Assembly: GCA_034008185.1 (NCBI GenBank)
Contig: CM067082.1
Span: forward strand, 122,823,988 to 122,887,987
DNA: 64,000 bases
Source of the DNA: Gorsachius magnificus
Taxonomy: Eukaryota > Chordata > Aves > Pelecaniformes > Ardeidae
Reading direction: 5' to 3'
Below, one piece after another: positions 51,701 to 63,270 of this stretch. The notes under the pieces were generated by a model. It searched no databases, had not been told where the DNA came from, and worked only from the letters and a program-made list of their open reading frames with translations. Position numbers and translations under genes: made by a program. Within the stretch, counting starts at the first letter, position 1; each line of letters opens with the position of its first letter.

Positions 51701-54700
51701 TATTGCCAGCTGCAGTCCATGTCTACCTAGTAATCTGAGGTTGAAAAAGCCTGTGAATATTAAGTGGTACAGCCTGTAAGTGGTACAGTAAATAGAGCTT
51801 ATTATGCAATACAATTATTTGTCTGACATTCTTCTGGACAAAACGTAGCATAATTCACAAATGGCTTAATGTTCTCCGTTACTCATGAAAAAAGGGCAAA
51901 GAAAAGCCTTTCTCAGCTTCCTGAAGGCAGACTGACTCCTAATATTAGTGCCTCATTTGCCCTGGCTAAAGATAAATTACCCCATTACGCTACACCTCCT
52001 CTGCCCTCTGGCAGTGGATTAAGTAACTTCAGTCCAGGGTATGCCACAAGTTATTTCTTGTGTGCTTTTACACTGCAACTCGAACAAACGTTCTTCTTAT
52101 GCCGGCTCCGTATGCGTGTGTGTAGTTATTAGGGCAGGTCATGGCCCCATTACGCCGGATGATATACGTGTACATCATTAGAGACAACCCCAACTGAGAC
52201 TGCACCGCAGCCCTACCTGCACTGAGTGTAACAGTTCACACGGCCGAATGTGTTCCCCAGATGTGCTCCCCAGGACCAGACGCCGCAGAAAAGTCCCATT
52301 CAGCTGCCAGGGCTGTGCAGCCCGTGAGGGGACTAATGGCATGGTTTCATTTAAGCATGTGCTTAAACACTTTCCTGGGCAGGGGCCAGAACAATCTGTG
52401 TCCTGCCGGACTGGCTTAAACCCACGCGGCCCCAAAGACATTTGCAAGGGTTCTGTAGAGGTAAATCAACCCCCTAGACTTGGATACAAAGTGAGCTCCA
52501 TTTTCCTCTCGTCGTCCAGATGAATCCCATGGAAGAAACAGAAATCTATGGGATTTTCCACTGATGGCGGCTTGCCCAGCTCAGCCCTTCTGTGGCTGTC
52601 AGAGCTGTGGTTAAAGCTGGACCCCAAAACATTGGCAGGCTGTCATTCCCTCAGAATGTGCAATTTCATCAAATACGAAACATTTTGCAAAACTGATCTG
52701 ACTTGGCCAAAAATAAGGTTTTGGAAAAGAAACGGGAAATATTTTTTCACTATCTTTCCAACATTTTAAATGAGATTTTTTTGATGTCTCAATTAAAAAA
52801 AAAAAAAAAAAGAGGCCAGCATATCAGAACTTTAAGTTATAAATACCACTATTTAAAAGTCAGAATGTCCGTTCTATGATAAGTATAGCCACTTTGTGGA
52901 AAGAAGGGAATCTCTTTTGGCAGAAAAGGGATAGTCATTCAATTTACCCATGGAAAATCAAGCAGCGTTTCATTTAGGTATAGTTTAAGCATTTTGTTAC
53001 GTCTATTCAGAGAGCACGTACACTTGAGTGAGTGCATTCCCCGAGGCAGCTGACGCACTTGCTCAGCATCCTGGGCTTGCAGGCTCACCTCCGTCTGGAG
53101 GAAACTCTTTCAGGCAGAGACCCTGGGAGCCCTGATAGCTCCAGCACAAGCCAAGGATTTAACAGTGTCCAGATATTCAGCTGCAGAGCTGAACCAGCTA
53201 CCCTGGGGTTTCTAAAAGGACAACGAGGTCCCCGAGGTCTCCTGTCCCATATTGGAGGAAGCTGCAGAGCACAGAAACTCTGCAATTTTCTGACCTGAGT
53301 TAGCTTGAAAAGTAACACTGCCCTAAGGGGATGGAAAGACTCAGTGTCCCACCAGCCATGTCAATAAGCTGGTGGGAAATCAGGCAAGTAGAGCCCATAG
53401 CAGAGGTCCTCTCCCAGTGACACCTGTCTGGAACATTCCTTGGTTTCACGAGCCAGTGCTTCATCACAAACATTCGTTTGCTCCACAAAACTCTCATCCA
53501 GCACTAACTACATCTCAAGAAAAGAGAAAAAAGAAATTAAGATTATTAACCTACCTGAAAACATTGTTTTGTTTTGCTTTTCTCTTATTTCAAAGACAAC
53601 TCACACATTCAGGGGCGGGGGAGGAGGCAATTGCAATTTGAGCGGAAGATAAAGGTCAAAGTCTCAAAATCCTTTGCCAAATGGAACTGCTGCCCCGAAC
53701 ACAGCTTTAATCACAGTAGGACAATGTTCTTCTCTATTGTACCTTAGTGGGAGATCTCTGTTGGCTCAAACAAAATAGATTCTTCTCAAAGAATGAAATG
53801 AGATGACAATGTAGATATTGTCTTTGAATGACCTCCAAAAGAAAATCAGGAAGCGCATACCAAACTTGATTTGAAATGTACTTATTGTACTGACTGGGAA
53901 AAAAAAATAATCAGATGAAATATCCTGATTATACAATTCACCAACATAAAGTGAAATGAGAAATAAGAAATGCATGCAAACATCCCTATTCATAGGTTTA
54001 TATGGTCTTTTCAATTTTCATCAAGCATAGAAGACAATGAATAGCAGGGGATTTGAAGTGTACAGAAATATTTCTGCAAATCTAGAAGCAGTGAAATATT
54101 ATAAAAGCTCAGTTTAATAGAGTAAGAATTGCTTTTCCTTTTCAAATTGGTGTGTATATTTTTTTCAGTATCCTGATCATCTTTCCATGATTATCTTTAT
54201 TTTTAACTAGCATTTTGCTGTCAGACATTTGATTCTTTTCTCTTATTGAAATCTTTTCATGCTACTACCTTTATCCTTATCCTGTTATATCTGACATTTT
54301 TTAAACAGGGGTCTTTAAAGGGTGGTGTTGCTGCATACTTTCCTTTTTCAAAGCCTAGCTAGATCTGGCCACTGATCTAATGGTTCAATAGGGTCTTCTG
54401 TTGTCTTTTTATTTCCCCCAAGGGAAACAGAAATTCTGCCTTTGGGAACATAAGGGCAGTTCATCAGAGCTGTGAGCTCAAACTTTATCCAGAAACTTTA
54501 GGAACAAAACCACACTTTGTAAAATACATCTGTAAAAGCGTGAAGCTTTTTCCTTTGTCTACTATTTTTTTATTGGACCCAAGGAATTTATTCCTAATTT
54601 AAGTGAGTACTAGTACCATCTCTGCTTTGCAGACTATTGTTTTATCGCTGTAAGGGTTTGGGGTTTTTTCCATTTTTGGATCAATTATATCACCACATTT

Positions 54701-54735
54701 CAGAAGGGCACAGCCTATCTTCAAACATTAGGCTT

Positions 54736-54815
54736 TGTTTCCCTTAACAACTCAGGTGTGAGAATAGACAGGGCAAAGGGCTGTTTCCCTTAACAGCTCA
54801 GGGCTGTAAGAATAA
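54736..54815. repeat. Diverged 46-bp tandem duplication
   Basis: TGTTTCCCTTAACAACTCAG begins at 54736 and recurs with one mismatch at 54782, with weaker similarity continuing through GTGAGAATA versus CTGTAAGAATA. The spacing of 46 bases and the sequence decay point to an older local duplication. Confidence 0.8.
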
Positions 54816-55452
54816 TAAGGGTGATGATAATGATGAGGCAAACTAAATACAACAGGTCTCCCGAATGAAAATTTCTGAAAATACAAATAGAAGTGCAAAA
54901 AGTTGTCTTTTAATTAGCAGGAGGGCACAAAATGCTGGGTAATTTCATTGCTAGAATGCAATAGGAAATTGCTGCCTTCTGGCTGCTGATTCCCATGCAA
55001 TCAAACCTGACCTGAAGGGGCTGCCTGACCAGGTCCTTGCATTGCCCCAGGTTTCATGTTTGGGCTCAGAGCAAGCCTGAGTGACAGGGAGGGATGCCCC
55101 TTGTCCACACATGCCCACTGGCAGCCCCCTGGCTTCACTGTCCAGGCCGAGTGGAGGCAGGGCTGCCCTGGACTGCAGTGCTCTCAGCTGGTCCGTCAGC
55201 CACGACTGCAGCTAAACCCCAGAGCTCTTGGTGAAACCTGCCTCCCAGGAGTGTCTCCCTAAAGCTGCAGAAACCTTGAGCCCCCTCTCCTGATGCAAGG
55301 GCAAACCCCACCTCCCTGCCCCTCTGCGCCAGTACGTGCTCCCTCCCATGCACTTTTGAGTCCAAGCCATAGGAAGAAGTAAGGATATCACATGAGTCCT
55401 GCATGCAGTGCAGAAGTTACAAGAAATGCAGTGAGTCCTACAAGGCCCCGTA

Positions 55453-55735
55453 ATCATAGAATCATAGAATCATAGAATGTTTTGGGTTGGAAGGGACCCC
55501 TAGAGGTCATCTAGTCCAACCCCCCTGCAGTGAGCAGGGACACTGCTAACTGGATCAGGTTGCTCAGAGCCCCATCCAACCTGGCCTTGAATGTTTCCAG
55601 GGATGGGGCCTCTGCTACCTCTCTGGACAACCTGTTCCAGTGTTTTACCACCCTCGTTGTAAAGAATTTCTTCCTTATATCCAGTCTAAACCTACCCTGT
55701 TTTAGTTTAAAACCATTACCCCTTGTCCTGTCACA
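55453..55735 (-). mobile_element. CR1 LINE, short 5'-truncated copy 2 (young subfamily)
   Basis: The plus strand starts with about three reverse-complement octamers of the CR1 3' repeat, then the same 3'-UTR block as copy 1, then the last part of ORF2. Homology ends at about 55735, so this is a 3' fragment of about 283 bases. It is very similar to the other two young copies. Confidence 0.95.
55511..55735 (-). pseudogene. CR1 ORF2 C-terminus, natural stop lost
   Basis: On the minus strand the frame encodes the final segment of CR1 ORF2 ([20 protein letters not shown] and onward to the family C-terminus). The stop codon present in copies 1 and 3 (TAG) is CAG here (plus positions 55550-55552), so the frame runs on for a few codons into the 3'-UTR and stops at plus 55511-55513. 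Upstream of the truncation the frame continues by chance into flanking DNA. It has no catalytic domain. Confidence 0.85.
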
Positions 55736-58700
55736 ATGTAATAATGTTATGTACTCTTGAGCAGCAGCATCTGGCCCCATCTCTGTTTGGTGACTGTTGC
55801 CACATGAGTGCTCTGCAAAAGAAAGGTTTATATATACAGATAACCACATAAATGCACCTCCCTTTTGTTACCTGTTGGTTTCCTGTGTATCTGTAGAGCA
55901 CTTTATTCTGGAACACTCCTGTGCAAACGGTTACTGCACAAGCAACTCTGAACCTTAATGGTTACGGTGGAGCTCTGGGCATTCTCAGAGGTAGTGGAGT
56001 CGCAAGAATAGGGACGGGTGTTTTGTACATGATTGTATTTTCACAAAGCAAATTTTCTTTGTGCTTTACTTTCTGGGGGATATGGTAGCAGAATTATTTT
56101 GCTATACTTGCAAACATACCCATCTGAGTTTTGTTTCAGGCTTGACTTGACAGTCAGTCCGACCTGACCCAGCTCTAAAGAGGCACCTAGTTAGTCAAGC
56201 TGAAAAGTCAAATGTATCCTAACATGATGCTCACCTCATCAGTCCAAGGTGACCCATTGGATCACACACACACTGATGTGCCAGTAAAGAGATAAATATC
56301 AGTACAGAAAACAAAACACTTACTGTTGTTACTTTATGAATTGGTACTTCCTGTGATCATTTACAAGTCAAATAAGGCACCACACCAAGGAATTTACATT
56401 CAAAGAAGAAACACTTCAGTAGCTGAAAGTCCAGCCTGAGACAGTGTAGTGGGGAGGAATAATTGAATCTGTTTCTCCACACTAGAAAAAATTGCCTGAA
56501 GAGCAGGATTATCAGCAAGGTACCTATGTCCATACCAGTTAGTCTAAGTTAGTCTAAATCTAGGATAGGTAAAGTCTGAGGAGAGCAGACCTGCAGACCT
56601 TGCATGCAGAAGACAGGCACATTCAAGTCCTTCCAACGCTATGGTCCTCCTCGCCCCCATACCCTTTCCACATTCACTCCTGATGGGGAGGAGATGACTC
56701 AGTGACACAGCTACTACCTAAAGCAGGAGTAATATGGACCTCATACGTTATTCTATATTGATTTTCTTGCCTATCAGCAGCATTGGCAATATTTCTGCTA
56801 TCAGGATGGAATTTATGTTATCTCTGTCCTGTTCACTGACAGTATATATTCCTGTGTTTTCTCTAGTGCGGTACCTGATTGGATTAGTCCTTTGTACAGT
56901 GAATTGATCAAGGCCTCTTGGAGCCTCGGGCTTCTAATATCTCTCCTAAAGAAGATCATACACAGGTCATGCTAGGTTCACATAACTCTGAACATGTACG
57001 AAGATCTACAGCAGAAAAGACACATTCTAGAACCCAAACCCTTGCCTTTCTCTGGAATTTAAATATGCATTTGCTGATTTTAAATACTACTTGGATTGGT
57101 GATGAGATGAGTACTTCCCAAAGTCTGATCAGGAAGGTTCAGGGTTAAAAGCTGCAGCAAGCTGAAGTTGCGCAGGCTACCAATTATTTCCAGCTGAGAT
57201 TCCTGTGTAAGAGAAAAGGCTGGTAGGCAAAGAGGGATTGGTGTATTTGGAAGAGGGAGAAGGTTTCTTTTCCCAGGAGCTGGTGATTAGTCTAATATCT
57301 CTGTTTGGACTCATGGTTGAGCTGATTCTGCCAGAAAAAGGGAAAGACAATTTGAGCAAATTATTTCTCCTGAAACCTATCTCAGAAACCTTGGGGAATA
57401 TTTTTCTGAGCTTTGTAGCAATATTATAGTGCTCTTGGGAGATTAGAGATTGGTTGAATAAGTTGGTCACATGTTAACTGAGAGGATGAAGCTGTTTGTC
57501 TGAAAGACCTTCCAGAGAGGGAAGGCAAGAAAATTACTTGTCAAAAAACTGCCAAAGAGAGTGGGCCTGATTTCAGCTCCTAGACTGTGCCATGACAAGG
57601 AAAATGGTTTCTGGGATGCTGATGCCCACTGCCATGGCTGCAGGGTGTCCCTGTGTGCCTGCAATACAACCTCTCACCTGGCAGCTCTTCCCTGATGCCT
57701 CGGGATGTCTTTCCCAGTCCTCACCGCCTCATTTGACCCTGCAGCTTTCTTCAGCAGCAGCTGAAATAAGGGAGAAGAAACATCAGGGCACCTGCTCAGT
57801 TACTCTTCCAGAGAGACGCCCTTTCCGTTCTGTCCCTGGGAAAGCCTCATTTCCCTGTAGGGTGGGCCAAGGGCCTCCCTCCACCCATTTGGGTGTCTTA
57901 GGTTCTCAGGGGTACCTGTTGCTCTAGTCCCTGAATGCCCAGAGGACCTGTCCTTGAATAGATTGATCTACTAGAGGCTGCCTAGTAAATGCCAGAGTTT
58001 GCAAACATCTAGATTACAAAAGGGACACAGATATGGCAAAGGCTAGTGATGGCCAAAGTTAGCAGGCTGCTGCAAACTTCTTTTATTCTTGTACCTTTGT
58101 GTCAACACTTTTATCTGTTAAACATACCAAGAGTCAAGATAGAGTGCCGGGAAACATGCTCTATGACTACGACCTAGTCTTGCTGTCCATTTTTCCGCTG
58201 TGATAGAGGGATAATACCCATTAGGTTCAGCCTTGAATTCGCCTGCATTGAATGTCAAGCATCTCATCCCTTCAACTGTTGAGAGTTATGTACATCGGAG
58301 GTAAGGAAGAAGGCAATACAGGTCATGGGAAGAGTTACTGATGTCAAAGAAATACCTCAGTATTTTCATTTTTTGTGAACATCTACTTACTGTGTGTCCT
58401 TCAGCCTGGACTCTTCTCCTTGCTCCATTGCAGGTGCAGAGTTAGGATTTCTCCAAGACTATCTAAAGAGGTAGAAATGAGCTCGCTGCAGGGCTCGCTG
58501 AGAGGCAGGAGTGCTTCCCTGCCATGCAGGATAATAGAGGAAGGACCACAGGTACTAATTTCTTCACCATTTCCGTCACCAGAGCTTTCCCTGTTTCAGC
58601 TGGCACAGATTATGCAGTAAGTGTGCAACAATGAGCATAAAAACCAGAGGTGCCATCTACAGGCAGTGTCCTATGCTGGCGCTTGCAAATCCCTGCAGTT

Positions 58701-60816
58701 CTCAGATATAATGCTTTATTCTCTCTATAACAAGACTGAAAATACTGTGGCCCAAATATTCATATGTGTTTAATTTTAAATGTCATTATCTCAGTCATCT
58801 TCTCAGAGTAACTTACCGACCACATTACCATCCCATTGAAAGCCTGCACTGACACAGGCATCTCATAAGTACTCCTGTAGCTCATGAAATGCCTGCCCCG
58901 TGCAGAAACATTCAGGGGACAATCCCAAAGCTGTAACTGGTCTATAGAGAGTTGCTGCCATCACTATTCAGGGCAAACTAGTAAAGCTGACATGTTGTTT
59001 TCAAATCATCCTGGCTGACATAGGAAACCTTCACGGGATAATGTTCTGAGCACAGAACTAGGTTCAGTGTTGTCCTAAAGGCTTCCCAGTCACATCAGAG
59101 GGACAAATGGAAGTTATCGCAGTTATCCTCTGGCCATTTACATCTATCTGGAGTAATATTTGCCATCTCACAGCAGAAGATACTGAGCTGCTCCTCAGCC
59201 ACATAAAAGAGTTTTTCTCATCTGTGAGGAGTGAGGATGGTAAAATGTTTCATGCATTTTAGTGCATCATTAATGAGATATAATGGTAGATTCAGGCATG
59301 GTCTCACTGAAGTGAACGGCATGAGATCGCCAGTCCCATTACTTTCAAACCAGCTGACATGTCAGAAGAGGCTTCTCTGAGGAGCTGCATGGTCTTTTAA
59401 TGTCTTCTCCCTCCTCCCCATTACTATACACTAAAATAAAAAGATTTCATACAAATTTTTGTAGCCTGTTTTGCAAACTGCTGTGCTGTGGCAAGATGAA
59501 AACCTGAATTTTGCGGGAACTGTGTTGTTCTTGTGCATTGTTTCTGCGAGTCTCAGAGCTGCTCCTAAAAAGGAGAAGCACAGAAAAAGAAAAGAGCAAA
59601 CCAAAAGAATGGATCTCCAGCGGTGAAGTGGAGCTGACTACAGAAATAGAAATGCTTTCAGGTCAGACACAGATTCAAGACTTTGGGGCTCAAGCTCTAC
59701 ATCATGTCACTTGCCAGAACAGCGAGGAGCTGTTTAATAAATCGAGATTTTGGTAGGTAGCCTGAAAGAAAAAGAAATCATGGAGGAATTGTTGTTGTTG
59801 TTGCAATTTCTGAGAACCAGAGAGTCTTCACATACCCATACATGTTACAGCCTTGCATAGTCCGACTGAAGTCAAATATATGTGTGCTTGAAGTTAAAAC
59901 AATGCTTTCCTGCCTTAGTGGATCAAGGCCAGGGAGCTCCACACCTTCCCGATCAATCTTGAAGCTGTTTCCTCCTCTAATTTGGCTCCCTTGGCATGAG
60001 AAAAAGCTTTCATAGGTTGTCAGCTCTGCTTAGCAGAGGCTCTTTTCATGGATAATATGATGCTAAAGAAGAGATGAGTTGTCGTAGGAATACCTCAATG
60101 TATTAAAGCTAATAAGATGAAAGGAGACAGCCCTAATCTGAAGAGAGACGCAACCACCTCCACCCAGACTCCAGTGGCAAAAGAATATAGTGCGTGTGTG
60201 TTAAGGCACATTAGGCAATGAGTCATTTCTGGCAGAGAAATAATTATTACTTTTGATCTGCAAGAGCAAGAGGCCTTCCAGGTCCACAGAAAAGAAACCA
60301 GACTGGTGTCACTTAAGTTTGTAGACGAGGCAGAAGGGCAAATAAGGTTTTCTACAAATAGGCTAAGATGAGGGACTTAGTCTACAATACTGCATACAGG
60401 AAAGGGGTTCCCATACTTACCCAAGCCAGCTTAATTAGGTTATAGCAACATTGAGGATTAATTATTCCCAGCCCATAGGAAAGATGGTGAAAAATTATTC
60501 CAATGGCACTGAAAAGAATTTTGAAGAAATACCACTGAAAAGAGACTCTAACCCATCCCAAGGCTGTCAGCCCATTACTGCCCACATTTGTTAATTTTGC
60601 CCTTAACTGGTTGGCAAAATACAGCATGAAATCTGCCATGGGAGTGGAGGTCACTGCATGCAGGTCTATGTGGGTTACTCGTCCATCCTCCCTGGCTCCC
60701 TGCTGCCATCACAGCTAGGTTTCCACCATAAAACCAGCAGAGATACACCACCTGCCTGTTTGCCTGACGCTGTTACCAGAGGCGGCGTCGCAACCGCACT
60801 GTAAAAAGTAATAATG
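55736..60816. other. Non-coding between two inverted CR1 copies
   Basis: No recognised gene. It contains a 10-base tandem pair, GTTAGTCTAA, at 56538-56557, a short GTT repeat near 59789-59803 and the weak exon candidate at 58434-58551. Frames at 57592-57927 and 58375-58620 on the plus strand are unrecognised. Confidence 0.5.
58434..58551 (+). CDS. Weak candidate internal exon, unknown product
   Basis: A pyrimidine-rich run followed by ATTGCAG, ending at 58433, resembles a splice acceptor, and CACAG then GTACTA after 58551 resembles a donor. The 118 bases between have one plus-strand frame open throughout, entering one base into a codon and leaving at a codon end. It includes KEVEMSSLQGSLRGRSASLP. 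The product is not recognised. Such combinations arise by chance in tens of kilobases of intronic DNA, so this is only a lead. Confidence 0.13.
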
Positions 60817-61368
60817 TGGCAATGTGCGCTGGTGGCCCAGAAGGCCAACCGTATTCTGGGCTGCATCAGGAGAAGCGTGGCCAGCAGGTCGAGGGAGGTG
60901 ATTCTGCCCCTCTACTCTGCTCTGGTGAGACCTCACCTGGAGTACTGCGTCCAGCTCTGGAGCCCTCAGCACAAGAAGGACATGGAACTGTTGGAGCGGA
61001 CCCAGAGGAGGGCTACAAAAATGATCCGAGGGCTGGAGCACCTCTCTTATGAGGACAGGCTGAGGGAGTTGGGGTTGTTCAGCCTGGAGAAGAGAAGGCT
61101 GCGGGGAGACCTGATTACGGCCTTTCAGTATCTAAAGGGGGCCTATAGGAAAGATGGGGAAAATCTTTTTAGTAGGGCCAGCTGTGTCAGGACAAGGGGT
61201 AATGGTTTTAAACTAAAACAGGGTAGGTTTAGACTGGATATAAGGAAGAAATTCTTTACAACGAGGGTGGTGAAACACTGGAACGGGTTGCCCAGAGAGG
61301 TGGTGGAGGCCCCATCCCTGGGAACATTCAAGGCCAGGTTGGATGGGGCTCTGAGCAACCTGATCTAG
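60817..61368 (+). pseudogene. CR1 ORF2 C-terminal fragment, uninterrupted
   Basis: From the truncation point to the family stop codon (TAG, 61366-61368) there is no stop or frameshift across about 183 codons. Recognisable stretches are [60 protein letters not shown] and [20 protein letters not shown]. This is the part of the CR1 protein that follows the reverse transcriptase palm. The endonuclease, the fingers and palm with the catalytic aspartates, and the natural start are all missing, so it cannot mobilise itself. The intact frame reflects youth of the insertion and need not mean function. Confidence 0.93.
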
Positions 61369-61458
61369 TTAGTGGTGTCCCTGCTCACTGCAGGGGGGTT
61401 GAACTAGATGACCTCTAGGGGTCCCTTCCAACCCAAAACATTCTATGATTCTATGATT
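60817..61458 (+). mobile_element. CR1 LINE, 5'-truncated copy 3 (young, open frame)
   Basis: Homology to CR1 begins at about 60817 inside ORF2 and runs through the 3'-UTR block to the terminal ATTCTATG-type octamers ending at 61458. It is the longest and best preserved copy in the window. It lies in the opposite orientation to copies 1 and 2. The six bases AATAAT occur just before the element (60810-60815) and a few bases after it (61464-61469), a weak hint of a target-site duplication. Confidence 0.97.
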
Positions 61459-61833
61459 ATATGAATAATCCTGTTCTCACCTCTGAAAGGGCTTTGCATA
61501 TTAACATGTCGGAGCCTTGCCCTCGTTGGGACTGTACTGGCGTATCCTCCAGCTGCCCGGTGGAAAGCCAGGGGTTTCTGAAGGAGCGGTCACTGCTGCA
61601 GCCAGGGTTGGGTGCGGTAGGAACTCTCTGTTCCAGCTCCCCAAAACACCGCTTTTGAAGCAGCCCCTCTGATCTCACCTGATGCAGCGATTCCACAGCA
61701 CGTAAAAGATATGTTGTTGTGATTACTGTACCCAGAAATGTATTAGTAACTAGGTTGGATCCCATTCACTGAGGTTAGCCTGCCACCAGATTCATCTTCA
61801 GTGAAGTAGCTCCCAATTTTAATTGGTTCCGCT
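61459..61833. other. Unique spacer between two CR1 copies
   Basis: No gene or repeat is recognised. It separates two CR1 copies of the same orientation but different subfamilies, showing that these are independent insertions and not one broken element. Confidence 0.6.
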
Positions 61834-62334
61834 GAACAGGACGAGAAAAGGGGAAATGAGGAACGCCTAGAAAGAATTCAGAGGAGAGCAACAAGGATGA
61901 TAAAGGGACTGGACCATCTCCCTTGTGAGGAAAGGCTGAGGGAGCTGGGCTTGTTCAGCCTGAAGAAGAGAAGACTAAGGGGGGATCTCATCGACACATA
62001 CAAATATCTTAAGGGTGGGTGTCACGAGGACTGAGCCAGACTCTTTGCAGTAGTGCCCAGTGACAGGACAAGGGGCGATGGGCACAAACTGAAACATGAG
62101 AGGTTTCAGTTGAATATGAGGAAAAACTTCTTTACTTTGAGGGTGACAGAGCACTGGAACAGGCTGCCCAGGGGGGTTGTGGAGTCTCCTTCTCTGGAGA
62201 TATTCAAAGCCCGCCTGGACGAAGTCCTGTGTAACATGCTCTAGGAGAACCTGCTTTAGCAGGGGAGTTGGACCAGATGATCTCTGGAGGTCCCTTCCAA
62301 CCCTTGCCATTCTGTGATTCTGTGATTCTGTGAC
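61834..62334 (+). mobile_element. CR1 LINE, older subfamily copy 4
   Basis: The 3' end carries ATTCTGTG-type octamers (ending at about 62334) in place of ATTCTATG. The 3'-UTR reads GATGATCTCTGGAGGTCCCT, unlike copies 1-3, so it belongs to another avian CR1 subfamily. ORF2 homology is clear from about 61861. GGTTCCGCT at 61825-61833 and GGTTCTGCT at 62335-62343 match at eight of nine bases and flank the element directly. They may be a target-site duplication with one CpG-type transition. Confidence 0.92.
61861..62244 (+). pseudogene. CR1 ORF2 C-terminal remnant, one in-frame stop
   Basis: The frame starting at 61861 encodes the CR1 C-terminal region (ERLEREL-like motif, [20 protein letters not shown], then [20 protein letters not shown] and [20 protein letters not shown]). 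It keeps a single frame to the family stop at 62242-62244. One premature TGA at 62032-62034 interrupts it, at a position where related elements usually have a glycine codon (family knowledge). Endonuclease and palm are absent through truncation. Confidence 0.9.
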
Positions 62335-62343
62335 GGTTCTGCT

Positions 62344-63270
62344 CCGTGCTTGTCCGGGATGGCGATCATAGCAAAAAAAAAAAGGAAATCCCACTGCCCT
62401 GTGGCTTTTTTGGTGCTGTTTGTGTCTTTGGTCTGCATGTGTAAAACATATATATGCTAGTTTGTTACTTCTCAAGCAATCAGAACTGTGCCAGATGTAT
62501 GGCAGAGCAAAAAGCTCAGGAATTCCACCCAGAGGAGCATATCATTTTCGGTGGCATGGCACATGCTATGTATACCTGTTCACAGGCTTTTCCTTGCTTC
62601 TGCTACCTATCCAGCTGCAAATTTCCTTTCCTGAACCCCAGCCTTAGAAAACCCGAGGTGCATAGTTAAGAAGTCAAATACAAAAAAACCCCAACTCAAA
62701 TGGAAATCCAGTGTCTTAGCTGTAGATGTAGATGAGAAAACCGAGGGGAAGCAAGGTGTTCAGAGGCAGCCAGGAGCCACAGCAGCCCGCTCTGGCAAGG
62801 TGCAGCTGGCCGGCCCCTCGAAACTCTCACTGAGCCTCTGCTGGGCTCTAGTGTCTGTGTCGATCATGCACTCCCGGTAAAAAGTATAAATCTGCAAAGC
62901 ATATTCTCTTTTCACCACCCAACCATAAATAAAGAGGGGCAAGCTTACTCCAAAGATATTCATGATCAATTTTTCTTGATTTAAGTTTGCCGGTTTTTAA
63001 TACATTCAGCCTGACTCTGCTGTCCCTTCCACCTGCTTGGAGCATGAGTGTGGCATCAGAGGCCCTGAAGGTTCAAAGTTCAGTGCAAGTAAGGTGGGAA
63101 CCAGGCCTGTGTTCCCCCAGGATAAAATCCCAATTTCACTGATGTCAGGACTTTGAGAGGCAGAATTTACCATGAGGCCAATTTAAACCCCATGTCTTTC
63201 ATTGATGTAAACACTGACTTACGCATATGGACAGGTGCTCATTCCACCTCTGGATATTTTTTTCTTCCAG
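62344..63270. other. Non-coding, possible intron end
   Basis: No gene is recognised. A run of 11 A lies just outside the older CR1 copy at 62373-62383. The right end, TTTTTTTCTTCCAG at 63257-63270, is a strong match to a vertebrate splice acceptor on the plus strand. Confidence 0.45.

Larger units (their letters stand above)
48181..55452. other. Non-coding, unique, with short repeats
   Basis: No gene is recognised. It holds the T10-G13 tract, a hairpin at 49412-49438, a 16-base-spaced direct repeat of TAAGTGGTACAG (51761-51772 and 51777-51788), a run of 17 A at 52795-52811 and the 46-bp duplication listed separately. A GC-rich stretch at about 55040-55340 precedes the next CR1 copy. Confidence 0.5.

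Noticed and set aside
52795..52811. A17 run as the tail of a processed pseudogene
   Set aside because: The sequence upstream shows no open frame or recognisable gene and no target duplication was found.
60817..61368. The open CR1 frame as a host protein-coding gene
   Set aside because: It matches the CR1 ORF2 C-terminus throughout, ends at the family stop and 3'-UTR, and lacks any promoter of its own. The open frame is explained by recent insertion.
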